A stretch of DNA of 64,000 nucleotides from Accumulibacter sp. GTDB lineage: Bacteria; Pseudomonadota; Gammaproteobacteria; Burkholderiales; Rhodocyclaceae. The notes under the pieces were generated by a model. The model had not been told where the DNA came from. It ran no database searches and saw only the letters and a program-made list of their open reading frames with translations. The translations under genes and the position numbers were made by a program. The stretch is taken from positions 1-64,000 of the forward strand of contig NZ_JAMTDQ010000044.1 in NCBI RefSeq assembly GCF_023806635.1. The letters run 5' to 3'. Shown here in pieces: positions 1-9,338 of this stretch. How positions within the stretch are numbered: position 1 is the stretch's first letter; each line of letters opens with the position of its first letter.

Positions 1-86
<86 letters not shown>

Positions 87-149
87 GATCGCGCTCGGGA
101 CCCGCCTGTTATGCCGATGTCGCGCCGCTCGCGATACGTCGCAGGATAC

Positions 150-226
150 TGGGGCGATGTACGGGATTCGAACCCGTGACCACTGGAATCACAATCCAGT
201 GCTCTACCAACTGAGCTAACACCGCC
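150..226 (-). tRNA. tRNA-His (GTG)
   Basis: On the minus strand the sequence folds as a full cloverleaf with anticodon GTG in a seven-base loop closed by a CTGGA/TCCAG stem. The extra 5' G (position -1), typical of tRNA-His, is present and pairs with the C before an encoded CCA end (150-152). It is the last of three tRNAs read leftward (Pro, Arg, His). Confidence 0.95.
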
Positions 227-233
227 GTCATTC

Positions 234-310
234 TGGCGCGCCCGGCGAGACTCGAACTCACGACCCCCGGCTTAGAAGGCCGGTGCTCTATCCGGTTGAG
301 CTACGGGCGC
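234..310 (-). tRNA. tRNA-Arg (TCT)
   Basis: On the minus strand the acceptor stem GCGCCCG/CGGGCGC, a D arm, a CCGGC/GCCGG anticodon stem with TCT anticodon, a T arm and an encoded CCA (234-236) are all present. It is the middle gene of the Pro-Arg-His tRNA cluster and is probably cotranscribed from the promoter upstream of tRNA-Pro. Confidence 0.95.
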
Positions 311-388
311 GAGCGCGACACCTGCAGGGCACTGCTTTTCCGCTGGGTATCGCATCCTGCTTTTCCTGGCGACTGCTGCCTGTCCAAC

Positions 389-465
389 TGGTCGGGGCGG
401 TGGGATTCGAACTCACGACCCTCTGCTCCCAAAGCAGATGCGCTACCAGGCTGCGCTACGCCCCG
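389..465 (-). tRNA. tRNA-Pro (TGG)
   Basis: On the minus strand the acceptor stem CGGGGCG/CGCCCCG, a TCTGC/GCAGA anticodon stem with TGG anticodon, a TTCGAAT T loop and an encoded CCA (389-391) are visible. It is the first tRNA of the leftward cluster, and its mature 5' end lies only a few bases downstream of a sigma-70 promoter. Confidence 0.95.
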
Positions 466-476
466 AGGAAGGCGGC

Positions 477-505
477 ATTCTACAAGCTGCCCCGAGCAGG
501 GTCAA
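477..505 (-). promoter_or_regulatory. Promoter of the tRNA-Pro-Arg-His cluster
   Basis: On the minus strand TTGACC (500-505) and TAGAAT (477-482) are separated by exactly 17 bases. Each matches the sigma-70 consensus at five of six positions. Predicted initiation near 470 is just ahead of the tRNA-Pro 5' end at 465. The remaining sequence up to the protease start at 690 holds nothing else recognisable. Confidence 0.75.
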
Positions 506-689
506 TGCGCTGCGGGCGCTTTCCGGCGCTTTCCGGTGCTCTGCAGCGAGCGGTCGGCAACACCCGTTGACCCCGGGCACGCCAGGCGGCATGCTGACAG
601 CCGCTCGGGAGTCGAGCCTGGCGCACGGCTGCTGCCGGCGGCAACTTCCCGGCACCGTGATCATCACTTGCGCTGCAGAGGAGAATCAG

Positions 690-1796
690 ATGGCGGAAGA
701 TCCCCGGAATGAAGAAGTGGCTGTCGCTGGTGACGGCGCAGGCGGTCTGCGTTATTGCTGCCAGCCGATCGTCGAAGCGCGCCAGTTCGATCCGGCGGTG
801 GCGCCCGAACGGGCGCGGGCGATCGTCGCCGGCGGCAAGAAGTGGGTCAACGGCACACAACTGACCTACCATTGCTTCCAGGCTGGCGACGACGTGCCCG
901 ATGCCTGGAAGGGCAGGGCGATCGACATCGAAGCCGTCCGCCAGTCCTTCGCCGCCTGGTTCGGACTGGGAATCGGCATCAGCTTCCGCGAGGTCGCGCA
1001 GCCGGCCGACGCCCGCCTGCGGATCGGCTTCGATCAGGCTGGCGGATCGTGGTCCTACGTCGGCCGCGACAATCTGACGATTCGCGATCCGCGGCAGCGG
1101 ACGATGAACTTCGGCTGGCCGCTCGATACGCCCTACGGCCGCGACACGGCAATGCACGAGATCGGCCACGCGCTCGGCCTCGAGCATGAGCACCAGAACC
1201 CGTTTGCCGGCATCACCTGGGATGTCGATGCGGTGCGGCGCTACTTCCGGGGTCCGCCGAACAAGTGGGACGACCGCTACATCGACTTCAACATCCTGCG
1301 CAAGATCAGCCCGGCGGAGGTCAAGGGCAGCACCTGGGATCCCGATTCGGTCATGGAGTATGCCTTTGGTGCCGGCCTGATCATCGAGCCGGCCGCCTAT
1401 CGCGCCGGCCTGCAGCCGAAGGGCGGGCTGTCTGCCGCCGACCGGGACTGGATCCGGCAGACCTATCCCGGCGCGGCTGTCCAGCCGGCGGCGCCGACGC
1501 TGACGGTCGGCGTGGCGCAGAACCTGACGCTGGGCAGCGGCGAGACCCGCGTCTTCGATTTCCTGCCACCGGCGACGCGCAGTTACCGGCTGCAGACCAG
1601 CGGCAGATCGGACACCGTCATGGTGCTGTTCGAGGTGACGCCGGCCGGCAACGTGCAGATCGCCGCCGATGACGACAGCGGAGCCGACGCCAATGCGCGC
1701 ATCGACCGGGTGCTGCAGGCCGGGCGCCTGCATCGGGTTGGCGTTCGCCTCTATTACGCCACTGCCAGCGCGCAGACGTCGCTGATGATCAGCTGA
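690..1796 (+). CDS. Astacin-like (M12A) zinc metalloprotease
   Basis: Predicted 368-residue metzincin endopeptidase. The zinc-binding motif HEIGHALGLEHE at about residues 156-167 has the three His ligands, the catalytic Glu and the extra Glu typical of the astacin group. A Met-turn (SVMEY) follows near residue 222. The C-terminal part from about residue 265 resembles a bacterial pre-peptidase C-terminal (PPC) domain, which often assists secretion or is cleaved off. The ATG at 690 was chosen because GAGGAGA lies just upstream; the frame stays open to 438, but that part overlaps the tRNA-Pro gene. No hydrophobic signal peptide is visible at this start, so export is unclear. The substrate is unknown, and the gene stands alone between the tRNA cluster and the isc operon. 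Confidence 0.82.
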   Translation: MAEDPRNEEVAVAGDGAGGLRYCCQPIVEARQFDPAVAPERARAIVAGGKKWVNGTQLTYHCFQAGDDVPDAWKGRAIDIEAVRQSFAAWFGLGIGISFREVAQPADARLRIGFDQAGGSWSYVGRDNLTIRDPRQRTMNFGWPLDTPYGRDTAMHEIGHALGLEHEHQNPFAGITWDVDAVRRYFRGPPNKWDDRYIDFNILRKISPAEVKGSTWDPDSVMEYAFGAGLIIEPAAYRAGLQPKGGLSAADRDWIRQTYPGAAVQPAAPTLTVGVAQNLTLGSGETRVFDFLPPATRSYRLQTSGRSDTVMVLFEVTPAGNVQIAADDDSGADANARIDRVLQAGRLHRVGVRLYYATASAQTSLMIS

Positions 1797-1818
1797 GCCG
1801 TCGCGGCCGGTCCCGGTT

Positions 1819-1837
1819 GCCGGCAACTCCTGCCGGC
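1819..1837 (+). terminator. Hairpin after the protease gene
   Basis: A 7-bp stem GCCGGCA/TGCCGGC with a 5-base loop begins 23 bases after the protease stop. It is not followed by a T tract, so intrinsic termination is doubtful. It could act as a 3' stabiliser. Confidence 0.3.
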
Positions 1838-1858
1838 GGCGGCCGTGTTGAAGGCTCC

Positions 1859-2001
1859 GAGGTTGTGAAGAAATCTACTGCGCGACCGATCTGCTGCGTT
1901 GCTCAGCCGCTCACTCCTCGCCTATCCACTTGATATGTCTCGTCGTTCGCTCCATCGCGCCTTGCATCTCGGCCTGCTCGCGACGATTTCTTCACAACCT
2001 C
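1859..2001. repeat. MITE-like element with 17-bp inverted ends
   Basis: GAGGTTGTGAAGAAATC at 1859-1875 is repeated exactly in inverted orientation at 1985-2001, enclosing a unit of 143 bp. The interior has no convincing gene and no obvious flanking target duplication. The right end stops at the base before the stop codon of the DUF2237 gene (2002). The structure fits a non-autonomous repeat or a long-stem transcription terminator shared by the converging protease and isc transcripts. Only one copy is present in this window. Confidence 0.6.
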
Positions 2002-2391
2002 TCAGTTGAGGTCGATCGCGTGCCGTTTCAGGTCGTCGAGGCCGACGATCAGCAGGCACGCCTCGTTGGTCGCGTTGAGGACGACGCGCGGTGCCTTGCC
2101 AGCCTGCAGCGCTTCGCGCCAGCGCGCGGCGCAGAGGCACCAGCGGTCGCCCGGCTTGAGGCCGGGGAACGCGAACTCCGGGCGCGGGGTCGACAGGTCG
2201 TTGCCGCGCCGTTTCGAGAATTCCAGGAAGTCGGCGGTCAGCACGACGCAGACGGTGTGGCTGCCGAGGTCTTCGTCACTGGTGTTGCAGCAGCCATCGC
2301 GGAAGAAACCGGTCATCGGCTGCTCGCTGCAGGAGCCGAGGATGCCGCCGAGGACGTTGCGCTGCCTGCCGCCGAAGTCGTCGGGCTTCAT
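2002..2391 (-). CDS. DUF2237 family protein
   Basis: A 129-residue protein of the small conserved DUF2237 family, with the characteristic N-terminal block ending in GFFRDGCC and the stretch GDRWCLCAARW. The conserved cysteines are suggestive, but no activity is established for the family. Its ATG overlaps the iscX stop codon (ATGA), so it is probably translationally coupled as the last gene of the isc operon. That suggests a link with iron-sulfur or redox metabolism, which is inference from position. The 17-bp repeat end at 1985-2001 lies immediately past its stop. Confidence 0.8.
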   Translation of the reverse strand: MKPDDFGGRQRNVLGGILGSCSEQPMTGFFRDGCCNTSDEDLGSHTVCVVLTADFLEFSKRRGNDLSTPRPEFAFPGLKPGDRWCLCAARWREALQAGKAPRVVLNATNEACLLIVGLDDLKRHAIDLN

Positions 2392-2582
2392 GCCAGTTCG
2401 TCGATCCAGGCCTGCTGGATCGCCTCGAGGATCTTCTCGCCACAGTGCCGGGAATCGTCTTCGAAACCGGGCAGGGCGAGGACCCAGTTCATCAGGTCGA
2501 CGAAATTGATGCGCAGCGGGTCGACCCCGGGATGTGCTTCGGCCAGTTCCACCGCCACTTCGTTGATGTCGGTCCATCTCAT
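2388..2582 (-). CDS. iscX: Fe-S assembly protein IscX
   Basis: A 64-residue acidic protein matching IscX (YfhJ), beginning MRWTD and containing the conserved LRINFVDLMNWV segment. IscX binds the cysteine desulfurase IscS and iron, and is thought to act as a modulator of Fe-S cluster assembly speed. The length matches the usual 64-66 residues. Its start overlaps the fdx stop by 4 bases and its stop overlaps the DUF2237 start by 4 bases, giving tight translational coupling at the distal end of the isc operon. Confidence 0.93.
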   Translation of the reverse strand: MRWTDINEVAVELAEAHPGVDPLRINFVDLMNWVLALPGFEDDSRHCGEKILEAIQQAWIDELA

Positions 2583-2920
2583 CGCTTGCCCTCCTTGACC
2601 ATGTTGATCGAGTAACGCGGGATCTCGATGACCAGCGGGGTCTGTTCGACGATCGCCTGGCACGAGAGGCGGGAGTTGGGCTCGAGTCCCCATGCCTTGT
2701 CGAGCAGGTCGTCCTCGACCTCGTCGGATGGCTCGAGCGAGGCAAAGCCTTCGCGAACGATGACGTGGCAGGTCGTACAGGCGCACGACATCTCGCAGGC
2801 GTGCTCGATGGCGATGCCGTTCTCGAGCAGGTTCTGGCAGATCGACTCGCCCGCCCGGGCGTCGAACAGCGCGCCGTCGGGGCAGAGGTCGACATGCGGC
2901 AAGACGATGATCCGGGTCAT
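2579..2920 (-). CDS. fdx: ISC-system [2Fe-2S] ferredoxin
   Basis: A 113-residue adrenodoxin-type ferredoxin. The four cluster ligands are C42, C48, C51 and C87, the last in the LSCQ motif; an additional C46 lies between the first two. In the ISC pathway this ferredoxin supplies electrons for reduction of persulfide sulfur on IscU. It overlaps hscA upstream and iscX downstream by 4 bases each, so it sits in its canonical place in the operon. Confidence 0.95.
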   Translation of the reverse strand: MTRIIVLPHVDLCPDGALFDARAGESICQNLLENGIAIEHACEMSCACTTCHVIVREGFASLEPSDEVEDDLLDKAWGLEPNSRLSCQAIVEQTPLVIEIPRYSINMVKEGKR

Positions 2921-4818
2921 GGCGCCTCCTCGCTGCGTGCCGGTTGGGCGACGCCCTCGATCTCGCTGATCTTGCGCCCGGCAAAGGCCTGCCGGATCGA
3001 CTTGTCCATCCGGCGCGCAGCGAAATCCCTGGTGTCGGCTTCCAGGTCGTCCATCGCCAGCATGATCTGCCGCCGGTTGTCGCCGCCGGCGGCGTCGTCG
3101 AGGCGCAGCAGGTCCGCTTCGACGCGCGCCCGCTCGTCCACCGACAGCAGGTCGCCGTCGCTCGCCAGCGCGGTCCGCACGGCCTCCAGGAGGCGCTGCG
3201 CATCGACCTGCGATTCCTTCAGTGCGCGCGCGGCGGCGTCTTCGCGTACGTGCAGCAGCGAGTCCTTGAGCATCAGTGCGATCTCGTCGTCGGTCAGTCC
3301 GTAGGAGGGCTTGACGACGATGCTCGCCTCGGCGCCGGCGGTCTGCTCGCGCGCACTGACCGCCAGCAGCCCGTCGGCGTCCACCTGGAAGCTGACGCGA
3401 ATGCGCGCCGCGCCGGCAACCAGCGGCGGGATGCCATGCAGCTCGAAACGCGCCAGCGAACGGCAGTCGCTGACCAGTTCGCGCTCGCCCTGGACGACGT
3501 GTACGGAGAGCGCGGTCTGACCGTCGCGAAAGGTCGTGAAGTCCTGTGCGCGGGCGGTCGGGATGGTCGAGTTGCGCGGAATGATCTTTTCGACCAGCCC
3601 GCCCATCGTCTCGATCCCGAGCGACAACGGGATGACGTCGAGCAGCAGCCAGTCGTCGCCCGAGCGGCCGTTGCCGGCGAGCAGGTTGGCCTGCATGGCG
3701 GCGCCGATGGCGACCACCTTGTCGGGATCGAGGTTGTTCAGCGGTTCCTGGCGGAAGAAATCGCCGACTGCCCGCTGCACCTGCGGCATGCGCGTGGCGC
3801 CGCCGACCATCACGACGCCCTTGACGTCGCCGATCGACAGGGCGGCGTCACGCAGCGCCTTTTTCACCGGCTGCATGGTCTTGGCGAGCAGCGTGCGGGT
3901 GATCTCGGCAAAGGTTTCGGTGCTCAGCGTCAGATCGACCACTTCGCCACTGTTCAGGCGCGCGTTGATCGGCGCCATGCCATGCTGGGTCAGGTATTCC
4001 TTGGCTTCACGCGCCAGCGTCAGCAGCATGCGGGCATCCTCGACCGCGAGCGGTCGCAGGGCCGCCGTCTCGAGAATCCAGCAGAAGATGCGGTGGTCGA
4101 AATCATCGCCGCCGAGTGCCGAGTCGCCGCCGGTGGCGAGCACCTCGAAAACGCCGCGCGTCAGTCTGAGGATCGAGATGTCGAAGGTGCCGCCGCCGAG
4201 ATCGTACACGGCGTAGATGCCTTCGGCTGCGTTGTCCAGCCCGTAGGCGATCGCCGCCGCGGTCGGCTCGTTGAGCAGCCGGATCAGTGGCAGTCCGGCG
4301 AGTCGGGCGGCATCCTTCGTTGCCTGCCGTTGCGCGTCGTCGAAGTAGGCGGGAACGGTGATCACGGCGGCGGCCAGCGCGCCGCCAAGGGAGGTTTCGG
4401 CGCGTTGCCGCAGGACGCGCAGGATGTCGGCGGAGACTTCGACCGGGCTCCTGATCCCGGCGACGGTGTGCAGGCGCAGCATGCCCGGCCGGTCGTCGAA
4501 GTGGTAGGGCAACCCCTCATGATTGACGATGTCGCGCAGTCCGCGGCCCATGAAGCGCTTGACCGAGACGATGGTGTTGCGCGGATCCTCCGCCTGTCTC
4601 GCCTGCGCGTCGTAGCCGACCTCGACCTGCCCCGCAGGCAGGTAACGGACCACCGAAGGCAGCAGGGGCCGGCCGAGATCGTCGCTGAGGACCACGGCCA
4701 ATCCGCTGCGGACGGTCGCGACGAGTGAGTTGGTGGTGCCGAGGTCGATGCCGACGGCCAGCCGGTGCTGGTGTGGCGGGGTCGACTCGCCGGGTTCAGC
4801 TATCTGTAGCAGTGCCAT
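2917..4818 (-). CDS. hscA: Fe-S chaperone HscA (Hsp70 family)
   Basis: A 633-residue specialised Hsp70. The N-terminal ATPase domain begins with the phosphate-binding [12 protein letters not shown] motif near residue 24, and later carries the DLGGGTFD and GGATRMP motifs. A substrate-binding domain and a helical lid follow. HscA binds the LPPVK motif of IscU and, with its J-protein HscB, drives cluster transfer from IscU to apoproteins. Length and order (hscB-hscA-fdx) are canonical. The ATG start lies 58 bp after the hscB stop, and the stop overlaps the fdx start by 4 bases. Confidence 0.96.
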   Translation of the reverse strand: MALLQIAEPGESTPPHQHRLAVGIDLGTTNSLVATVRSGLAVVLSDDLGRPLLPSVVRYLPAGQVEVGYDAQARQAEDPRNTIVSVKRFMGRGLRDIVNHEGLPYHFDDRPGMLRLHTVAGIRSPVEVSADILRVLRQRAETSLGGALAAAVITVPAYFDDAQRQATKDAARLAGLPLIRLLNEPTAAAIAYGLDNAAEGIYAVYDLGGGTFDISILRLTRGVFEVLATGGDSALGGDDFDHRIFCWILETAALRPLAVEDARMLLTLAREAKEYLTQHGMAPINARLNSGEVVDLTLSTETFAEITRTLLAKTMQPVKKALRDAALSIGDVKGVVMVGGATRMPQVQRAVGDFFRQEPLNNLDPDKVVAIGAAMQANLLAGNGRSGDDWLLLDVIPLSLGIETMGGLVEKIIPRNSTIPTARAQDFTTFRDGQTALSVHVVQGERELVSDCRSLARFELHGIPPLVAGAARIRVSFQVDADGLLAVSAREQTAGAEASIVVKPSYGLTDDEIALMLKDSLLHVREDAAARALKESQVDAQRLLEAVRTALASDGDLLSVDERARVEADLLRLDDAAGGDNRRQIMLAMDDLEADTRDFAARRMDKSIRQAFAGRKISEIEGVAQPARSEEAP

Positions 4819-4876
4819 GAAGAAACGAGGTCCTGAGGCTGGTTGCGGGCGCCGGCAGTTGCCGGCCGGGCGGCGG

Positions 4877-5404
4877 TCACTCTTCGCCGGCAGCGATCGC
4901 GTCGTCGATCTCCGACAGCAGCTTCTCCTGGAACATCAGTCGTCGCACGCGATCGGCGGCCTGTTCAAGATCGCGCTGCTCGTCGAGCAGCGCAGCGATC
5001 TCCTCCTGGCGTGCGGCCAGCTCACGCTGCAGGCGGTGATGCAGGCGCTCGAGTTCGTGGTGGTCGCCGGCGGCGCGTGCTTCGGCAACGGCTTCACGCC
5101 ACTCCATCTGTTCGACGAGAAAATCGGTCGGCATCGCGCTGTTGTTCTCGCTGCCGACATCGTGCCGTGCCAGCTCGAGCAGGTACCTGGCGCGCGGCAG
5201 CGGCTTGCGCAGCGTCTGGTACGCCTCGTTGACCCGCGTCGCCCACTGCTGCGACAGGCGTCTCGCACCCTCGCCGGCGCTGGCGAAGCGATCGGGGTGC
5301 ACCTGCGTCTGCAGCTCGATGTAGCGCTGGTCGAGCAGCAGCGGATCGAGGCGGAATGCGGCCGGCAGACCGAAGAGGGAAAAGTGGTCGGCGGCGAAAT
5401 CCAT
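4877..5404 (-). CDS. hscB: Fe-S co-chaperone HscB (J protein)
   Basis: A 175-residue type III J-domain protein with the HPD motif at residues 36-38, which stimulates HscA ATPase. A C-terminal three-helix region binds IscU. The start at 5404 (MDFAADHF) gives the usual length of about 170-175; the frame is open further upstream to 5488, but that would add about 28 residues unlike the family. It sits between iscA and hscA in the usual order. Confidence 0.93.
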   Translation of the reverse strand: MDFAADHFSLFGLPAAFRLDPLLLDQRYIELQTQVHPDRFASAGEGARRLSQQWATRVNEAYQTLRKPLPRARYLLELARHDVGSENNSAMPTDFLVEQMEWREAVAEARAAGDHHELERLHHRLQRELAARQEEIAALLDEQRDLEQAADRVRRLMFQEKLLSEIDDAIAAGEE

Positions 5405-5498
5405 CGGCGTGCGCGTCAGGCGTGCCGGCAAGCAGCCGAGGACACGCTCGCGTGGCATCTGCCGGCGAAGCGCGGGCTGCAGCGGCAAGCCGCCGGCC

Positions 5499-5822
5499 TC
5501 ATACGTTGAAGCTCTCGCCGCAGCCGCAGGCGTCCTTGACGTTCGGATTGTTGAAGCGGAAGCCTTCGTTCAGCCCCTCGCGCGCGTAGTCGAGTTCGGT
5601 GCCGTCGAGGTAGGGCAGGCTCTTGGGGTCGATCAGGACCCTGACGCCATGCGACTCGAACTCGATGTCGTCGGGCTGCGCGGCATCGGCGAACTCGAGC
5701 TTGTAAGCCATTCCCGAGCAACCACTGGTGCGTACGCCAAGGCGCAGACCGATTCCCTTGCCCCGTTTGACGATGTAGCGAGCGACGTGCGTCGCTGCCC
5801 GCTCAGAAAGCGTCACTGCCAT
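5499..5822 (-). CDS. iscA: A-type Fe-S carrier IscA
   Basis: A 107-residue A-type carrier with the three conserved cysteines, the first in RTSGCSG and the pair in CGCGESF near the C terminus. A-type proteins carry Fe-S clusters to apoproteins, notably for [4Fe-4S] maturation. Its length matches IscA, and it lies 34 bp after iscU in the canonical iscU-iscA-hscB order. Because of that order IscA is preferred over ErpA or SufA. Confidence 0.95.
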   Translation of the reverse strand: MAVTLSERAATHVARYIVKRGKGIGLRLGVRTSGCSGMAYKLEFADAAQPDDIEFESHGVRVLIDPKSLPYLDGTELDYAREGLNEGFRFNNPNVKDACGCGESFNV

Positions 5823-5856
5823 GAAAGCCCACTCCTTTCGTACCTGTCACGACCTC

Positions 5857-6246
5857 TCAGGCCTGCTCGCCGTGTTTCTTCCGGTAATCGGCCACCGCCG
5901 CCTTGATCGCGTCCTCGGCAAGGATCGAGCAATGGATCTTCACCGGCGGCAGCGCCAGTTCCTCGGCGATCTGCGTGTTGCGGATGTCCATCGCCTGGTC
6001 GATCGTCCGCCCCTTGACCCACTCGGTGACCAGCGACGACGATGCGATCGCCGAGCCGCAGCCGTAGGTCTTGAACTTTGCGTCCTCGATGACGCCGCCC
6101 TTGCCGACCTTGATCTGCAGCTTCATCACGTCGCCGCAGGCGGGGGCACCCACCATTCCCGTCGCCACGCCTTCCTCGTCCTTGGCGAAGGAACCGACGT
6201 TGCGCGGGTTCTCGTAATGATCCAGAACCTTGACACTGTATGCCAT
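5857..6246 (-). CDS. iscU: Fe-S cluster scaffold IscU
   Basis: A 129-residue scaffold on which clusters are built from IscS-derived sulfur. The three ligand cysteines are seen in GAPACGD, TYGCGSA and KIHCS, with the conserved Asp in the first motif. The LPPVK sequence recognised by HscA immediately precedes the third Cys. The length is typical. It starts 23 bp downstream of iscS and is followed by iscA. Confidence 0.97.
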   Translation of the reverse strand: MAYSVKVLDHYENPRNVGSFAKDEEGVATGMVGAPACGDVMKLQIKVGKGGVIEDAKFKTYGCGSAIASSSLVTEWVKGRTIDQAMDIRNTQIAEELALPPVKIHCSILAEDAIKAAVADYRKKHGEQA

Positions 6247-6269
6247 CTTCCTACTCCTTCAGTAATCCA

Positions 6270-7481
6270 TCAATGAGCGGCCCACTGGACCGTGTTCAGA
6301 TCGACGCCATCCTGGACCATTTCCCAGAGCGGCGACAGCTCGCGCAGGCGGCTGATCTTGTCGTGCAGGAGCCGGACCGCGTGGTCCACTTCCTCCTCGG
6401 TCGTGAAGCGGCCGAGGGTGAAGCGGATCGAACTGTGCGCCAGTTCGTCGTTGCGCCCGAGGGCGCGCAGGACATAGGAAGGTTCGAGCGACGCCGAGGT
6501 GCAGGCCGATCCCGACGACACCGCCAGATCCTTGATGGCCATCAGCAACGACTCACCCTCGACATAGGCGAAGCTGAGGTTGAGGTTGTGCGGCACGCGA
6601 TGCTCCATGTCCCCGTTGACATAGACTTCCTCGATGTCCGACAGGCCGCGCAGCAGGCGGTCGCGCAGCATGCGGATGCGTTCGTTCTCGGCACCCATTT
6701 CCAGCCGCGCCAGGCGGAATGCCTCGCCCATGCCGACGATCTGGTGCGTCGGCAAGGTGCCGGAACGAAAACCACGCTCGTGCCCGCCGCCATGCATCTG
6801 CGCGTTCAGGCGGACACGCGGCTTGCGCCGCACGTAGAGGGCACCGACTCCCTTCGGACCATAGGTCTTGTGGGCGGAAAAGCTCATCAGGTCGACCTGC
6901 AGCGTCTGCAGATCGATCGTCACCTTGCCCGTCGCCTGCGCCGCGTCGACATGCAGCAGGACGCCGCGACTGCGGCAGATTTCACCCATCTCGGCGATCG
7001 GCTGGATGACGCCGATCTCGTTGTTGACGAACATCACCGAGGCGAGGGTCGTGTCCGGTCGCAGGGCCGCGGTGAAGGCTTCGAGGTCGACCAGGCCGTT
7101 CTCCTGGACATCGAGGTAGGTGACGCTGAAGCCCTGCCGCTCGAGTTCGCGACAGGTGTCGAGGACCGCCTTGTGTTCGGTCTTGACCGTCACCAGGTGC
7201 TTGCCCTTGCCGGAATAGAACTGCGCCGCTCCTTTCAGAGCCAGATTGTTCGACTCGGTCGCACCGGAGGTCCAGACGATCTCCTTCGGATCGGCACGGA
7301 CCAGCTTCGCCACTTCTTCGCGCGCCTCCTCGACGGCCGCCTCGGCTTCCCAGCCGAAGGAATGCGAGCGCGACGCGGGGTTGCCGAACCTCTCGACGAG
7401 ATAGGGGATCATCCTCTCCGCCACTCGCGGATCGACCGGCGTGGTCGCCGAGTAGTCGAGGTAGATGGGCAGCTTCAACAT
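6270..7481 (-). CDS. iscS: Cysteine desulfurase IscS
   Basis: A 403-residue PLP-dependent enzyme that converts L-cysteine to alanine and passes persulfide sulfur to IscU and other acceptors such as tRNA-thiolation enzymes. The PLP lysine lies in [12 protein letters not shown], and the catalytic Cys in [14 protein letters not shown]. The C-terminal [11 protein letters not shown] segment resembles the IscU-docking tail of true IscS. The length matches E. coli IscS (404). Together these mark it, rather than the upstream paralogue, as the canonical IscS. Confidence 0.96.
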   Translation of the reverse strand: MLKLPIYLDYSATTPVDPRVAERMIPYLVERFGNPASRSHSFGWEAEAAVEEAREEVAKLVRADPKEIVWTSGATESNNLALKGAAQFYSGKGKHLVTVKTEHKAVLDTCRELERQGFSVTYLDVQENGLVDLEAFTAALRPDTTLASVMFVNNEIGVIQPIAEMGEICRSRGVLLHVDAAQATGKVTIDLQTLQVDLMSFSAHKTYGPKGVGALYVRRKPRVRLNAQMHGGGHERGFRSGTLPTHQIVGMGEAFRLARLEMGAENERIRMLRDRLLRGLSDIEEVYVNGDMEHRVPHNLNLSFAYVEGESLLMAIKDLAVSSGSACTSASLEPSYVLRALGRNDELAHSSIRFTLGRFTTEEEVDHAVRLLHDKISRLRELSPLWEMVQDGVDLNTVQWAAH

Positions 7482-7567
7482 TGCTCTTGCTCCGGGTTGT
7501 GGAAATCGGCGTCAGGCTCGTGGCCGCTCCCGCCTGGCCGGCGGGGGTCGGCCCACTCACCCGCCGC

Positions 7568-8725
7568 TCAGACAGCCATCGCCGTCATTCGTTGCAGCCG
7601 GTCGACGGTCGATCGCAGGGTGGCGAGAAAACCTGCCACCTGCTCCTCGCTGTTGCCGCGCCCGAGGCTGACCCGTACCGCGCCGCGCGCCAGTCCGTCG
7701 TCGACACCCATCGCCCGCAGCACGTGTGAGGGTTCGGGGTTGGCGCTCGAACAGGCGGCACCGCTCGCCACGGCGTAGCCGGCCCGGTCGAGCTGGCCGA
7801 CCAGTGTCTCGCCGTCGACGCCGGCGAAGGCGAAATAGACGGTGTTCGGCAAACGTTCCGCGCTGTGCCCGAAGAGCCTGCCACCAAGCGCGACCAGCCC
7901 TTGCTCGAGTTGCGTTCGCAGCCGGTTGAGCTGGACGGCCAGCGCCGCCCGTCGCTCGACCGCGAGCTGACAGGCAACGCCGAAACCGACGATGGCGGCG
8001 ACATTCTCGGTCCCCGAACGCAGGCCGCGCTCATGGCCCCCGCCGGCAATCAGCGGTTCGAGCTCGACGCGCTTGTCGAGGATCAGCGCCGCTGCGCCCT
8101 TCGGTCCGCCCATCTTGTGCGCCGACAGCGTCAGAGCGTGCACGCCGGCACTGTTGAGGCGGCGGAAATCGACCGGCAGCCTGCCGAAGGCCTGCACCGC
8201 GTCGCTGTGAAAGCAGGCGCCGGCGGCCCGTGCGCTCGCCGCCAGCGGCTCGATGTCCTCGATGACGCCGGTTTCGTTGTTGGCGAGCAGGAGCGAGACG
8301 ATCTTCGGCCGGCGCGCGATCACCGCCGCATAGGCCTCGCGATCGATCCGTCCGGCAGTGTCCGTCGGCAGCTTCTCCAGGCTCCAGCCCCGCCGGGCGA
8401 GTTGCTCGGCCGGTCTGAGGACGCAAGGGTGATCGGCCGCACCGACCGCCAGCAGGCCCGGCCCGAGGCAGGCGGCGGCGCCCTTGAGCAGCAGGTTGTT
8501 GGCTTCGGAACCGCCGCTGGTGAAGACGACTTCGCTGGCATGGGCGCCGGCCGCCGCCGCCACTTGCGCGCGCGCTTCGTCGATCGCCCGTCGCGCCGCC
8601 CGGCCGTACTCGTGCCGGCTCGAGGCATTGCCGAACTGCTGCGACAAGTAGGGCATCATCGCCTCGACCACTTCCGGGTCGACCGGCGTCGTTGCGTTGT
8701 GGTCGAAGTAGACGGGCGCGAACAT
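7568..8725 (-). CDS. Second cysteine desulfurase (NifS/IscS-like)
   Basis: A 385-residue aminotransferase class V protein with the PLP lysine in SAHKMGGPKG and the active-site Cys in GAACSSANPEPS. It is clearly a cysteine desulfurase but is shorter and more diverged than the adjacent IscS, and it lacks the IscU-docking C-terminal tail. The ATG at 8725 has GGGGAG five bases upstream; a TTG at 8737 is possible. It lies between iscR and iscS, so it is probably co-regulated by IscR. It may serve a dedicated sulfur acceptor or add capacity; nothing in the sequence shows which. Confidence 0.88.
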   Translation of the reverse strand: MFAPVYFDHNATTPVDPEVVEAMMPYLSQQFGNASSRHEYGRAARRAIDEARAQVAAAAGAHASEVVFTSGGSEANNLLLKGAAACLGPGLLAVGAADHPCVLRPAEQLARRGWSLEKLPTDTAGRIDREAYAAVIARRPKIVSLLLANNETGVIEDIEPLAASARAAGACFHSDAVQAFGRLPVDFRRLNSAGVHALTLSAHKMGGPKGAAALILDKRVELEPLIAGGGHERGLRSGTENVAAIVGFGVACQLAVERRAALAVQLNRLRTQLEQGLVALGGRLFGHSAERLPNTVYFAFAGVDGETLVGQLDRAGYAVASGAACSSANPEPSHVLRAMGVDDGLARGAVRVSLGRGNSEEQVAGFLATLRSTVDRLQRMTAMAV

Positions 8726-8781
8726 GAAGCTCCCCAAGTTCAGCGGTCGTCGATCGACCGACTCGATTCCTTCGCGACTTT

Positions 8782-9273
8782 TCAGCCGCCGACCGCCATG
8801 GTCTTGGCGTTGCGAGGCTTCTGCCGGCTGCGCCGTGCATCCTGCAGGATCGCGACGTGGCCGTTCTTGCGGATCTGCTGTTCGACGAGTTCAGACAGGC
8901 TGACCGAGCTGAGATACTCGTACATCTTGTCGTTCAGCGTGGCCCACAGTTCGTGCGTCATGCAGCGCTCGTCGTCGTGACAGTTCTCCCGGCCACCACA
9001 CTGTGTCGCATCGAGTGGTTCATCGACGGCGCGAATGATGTCTGTGACCGTCATCTGGCTGGTCGGGCGGGCCAGGCAGTAACCACCGCCGGGGCCGCGC
9101 ACGCTCTCGACCAGGCCGTAGCGGCGCAATTTGCCGAACAACTGCTCGAGATAGGAAAGGGAGATCTTCTGGCGGTCGCTGATGCCGGCCAGAGAAACCG
9201 GACCGTCGCTGCAGCGCAGCGCCAGGTCAATCATCGCAGTGACGGCAAAACGTCCTTTTGTTGTCAGTCGCAT
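8782..9273 (-). CDS. iscR: Fe-S-responsive regulator IscR
   Basis: A 163-residue Rrf2-family regulator. The N-terminal winged helix begins MRLTTKGRFAVTAMIDLA, and the three cluster cysteines lie in CGGRENCHDDERCMTH. With a [2Fe-2S] cluster bound, IscR represses its own isc operon; the apo form controls other genes. The ATG at 9273 is preceded by a strong AGGAGGAGCC site. It is the first gene of the leftward isc operon. Confidence 0.95.
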   Translation of the reverse strand: MRLTTKGRFAVTAMIDLALRCSDGPVSLAGISDRQKISLSYLEQLFGKLRRYGLVESVRGPGGGYCLARPTSQMTVTDIIRAVDEPLDATQCGGRENCHDDERCMTHELWATLNDKMYEYLSSVSLSELVEQQIRKNGHVAILQDARRSRQKPRNAKTMAVGG

Positions 9274-9309
9274 GGCTCCTCCTTGTAGAGCGGTTGTTCG
9301 GACACCCGA

Positions 9310-9338
9310 AGAATAGTGCAACGGCGGCGATTAGTCAA
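9310..9338 (-). promoter_or_regulatory. iscR/isc operon promoter
   Basis: On the minus strand TTGACT (9333-9338) and TATTCT (9310-9315) are separated by 17 bases, with predicted initiation near 9303 and a leader of about 30 nt. The context ATAGTTGACTA around the -35 resembles the left half of a type 1 IscR box, consistent with autorepression; the right half is not well conserved. The -35 overlaps the cysE stop codon. Confidence 0.7.

Noticed and set aside
480-1826. 448-codon minus-strand frame over the protease gene
   Set aside because: It is an Arg-rich shadow of the protease, and the plus frame carries the intact zinc motif.
2944-4728. 594-codon plus-strand frame
   Set aside because: It lies antisense to hscA, whose Hsp70 motifs are complete; composition is typical of a shadow frame.
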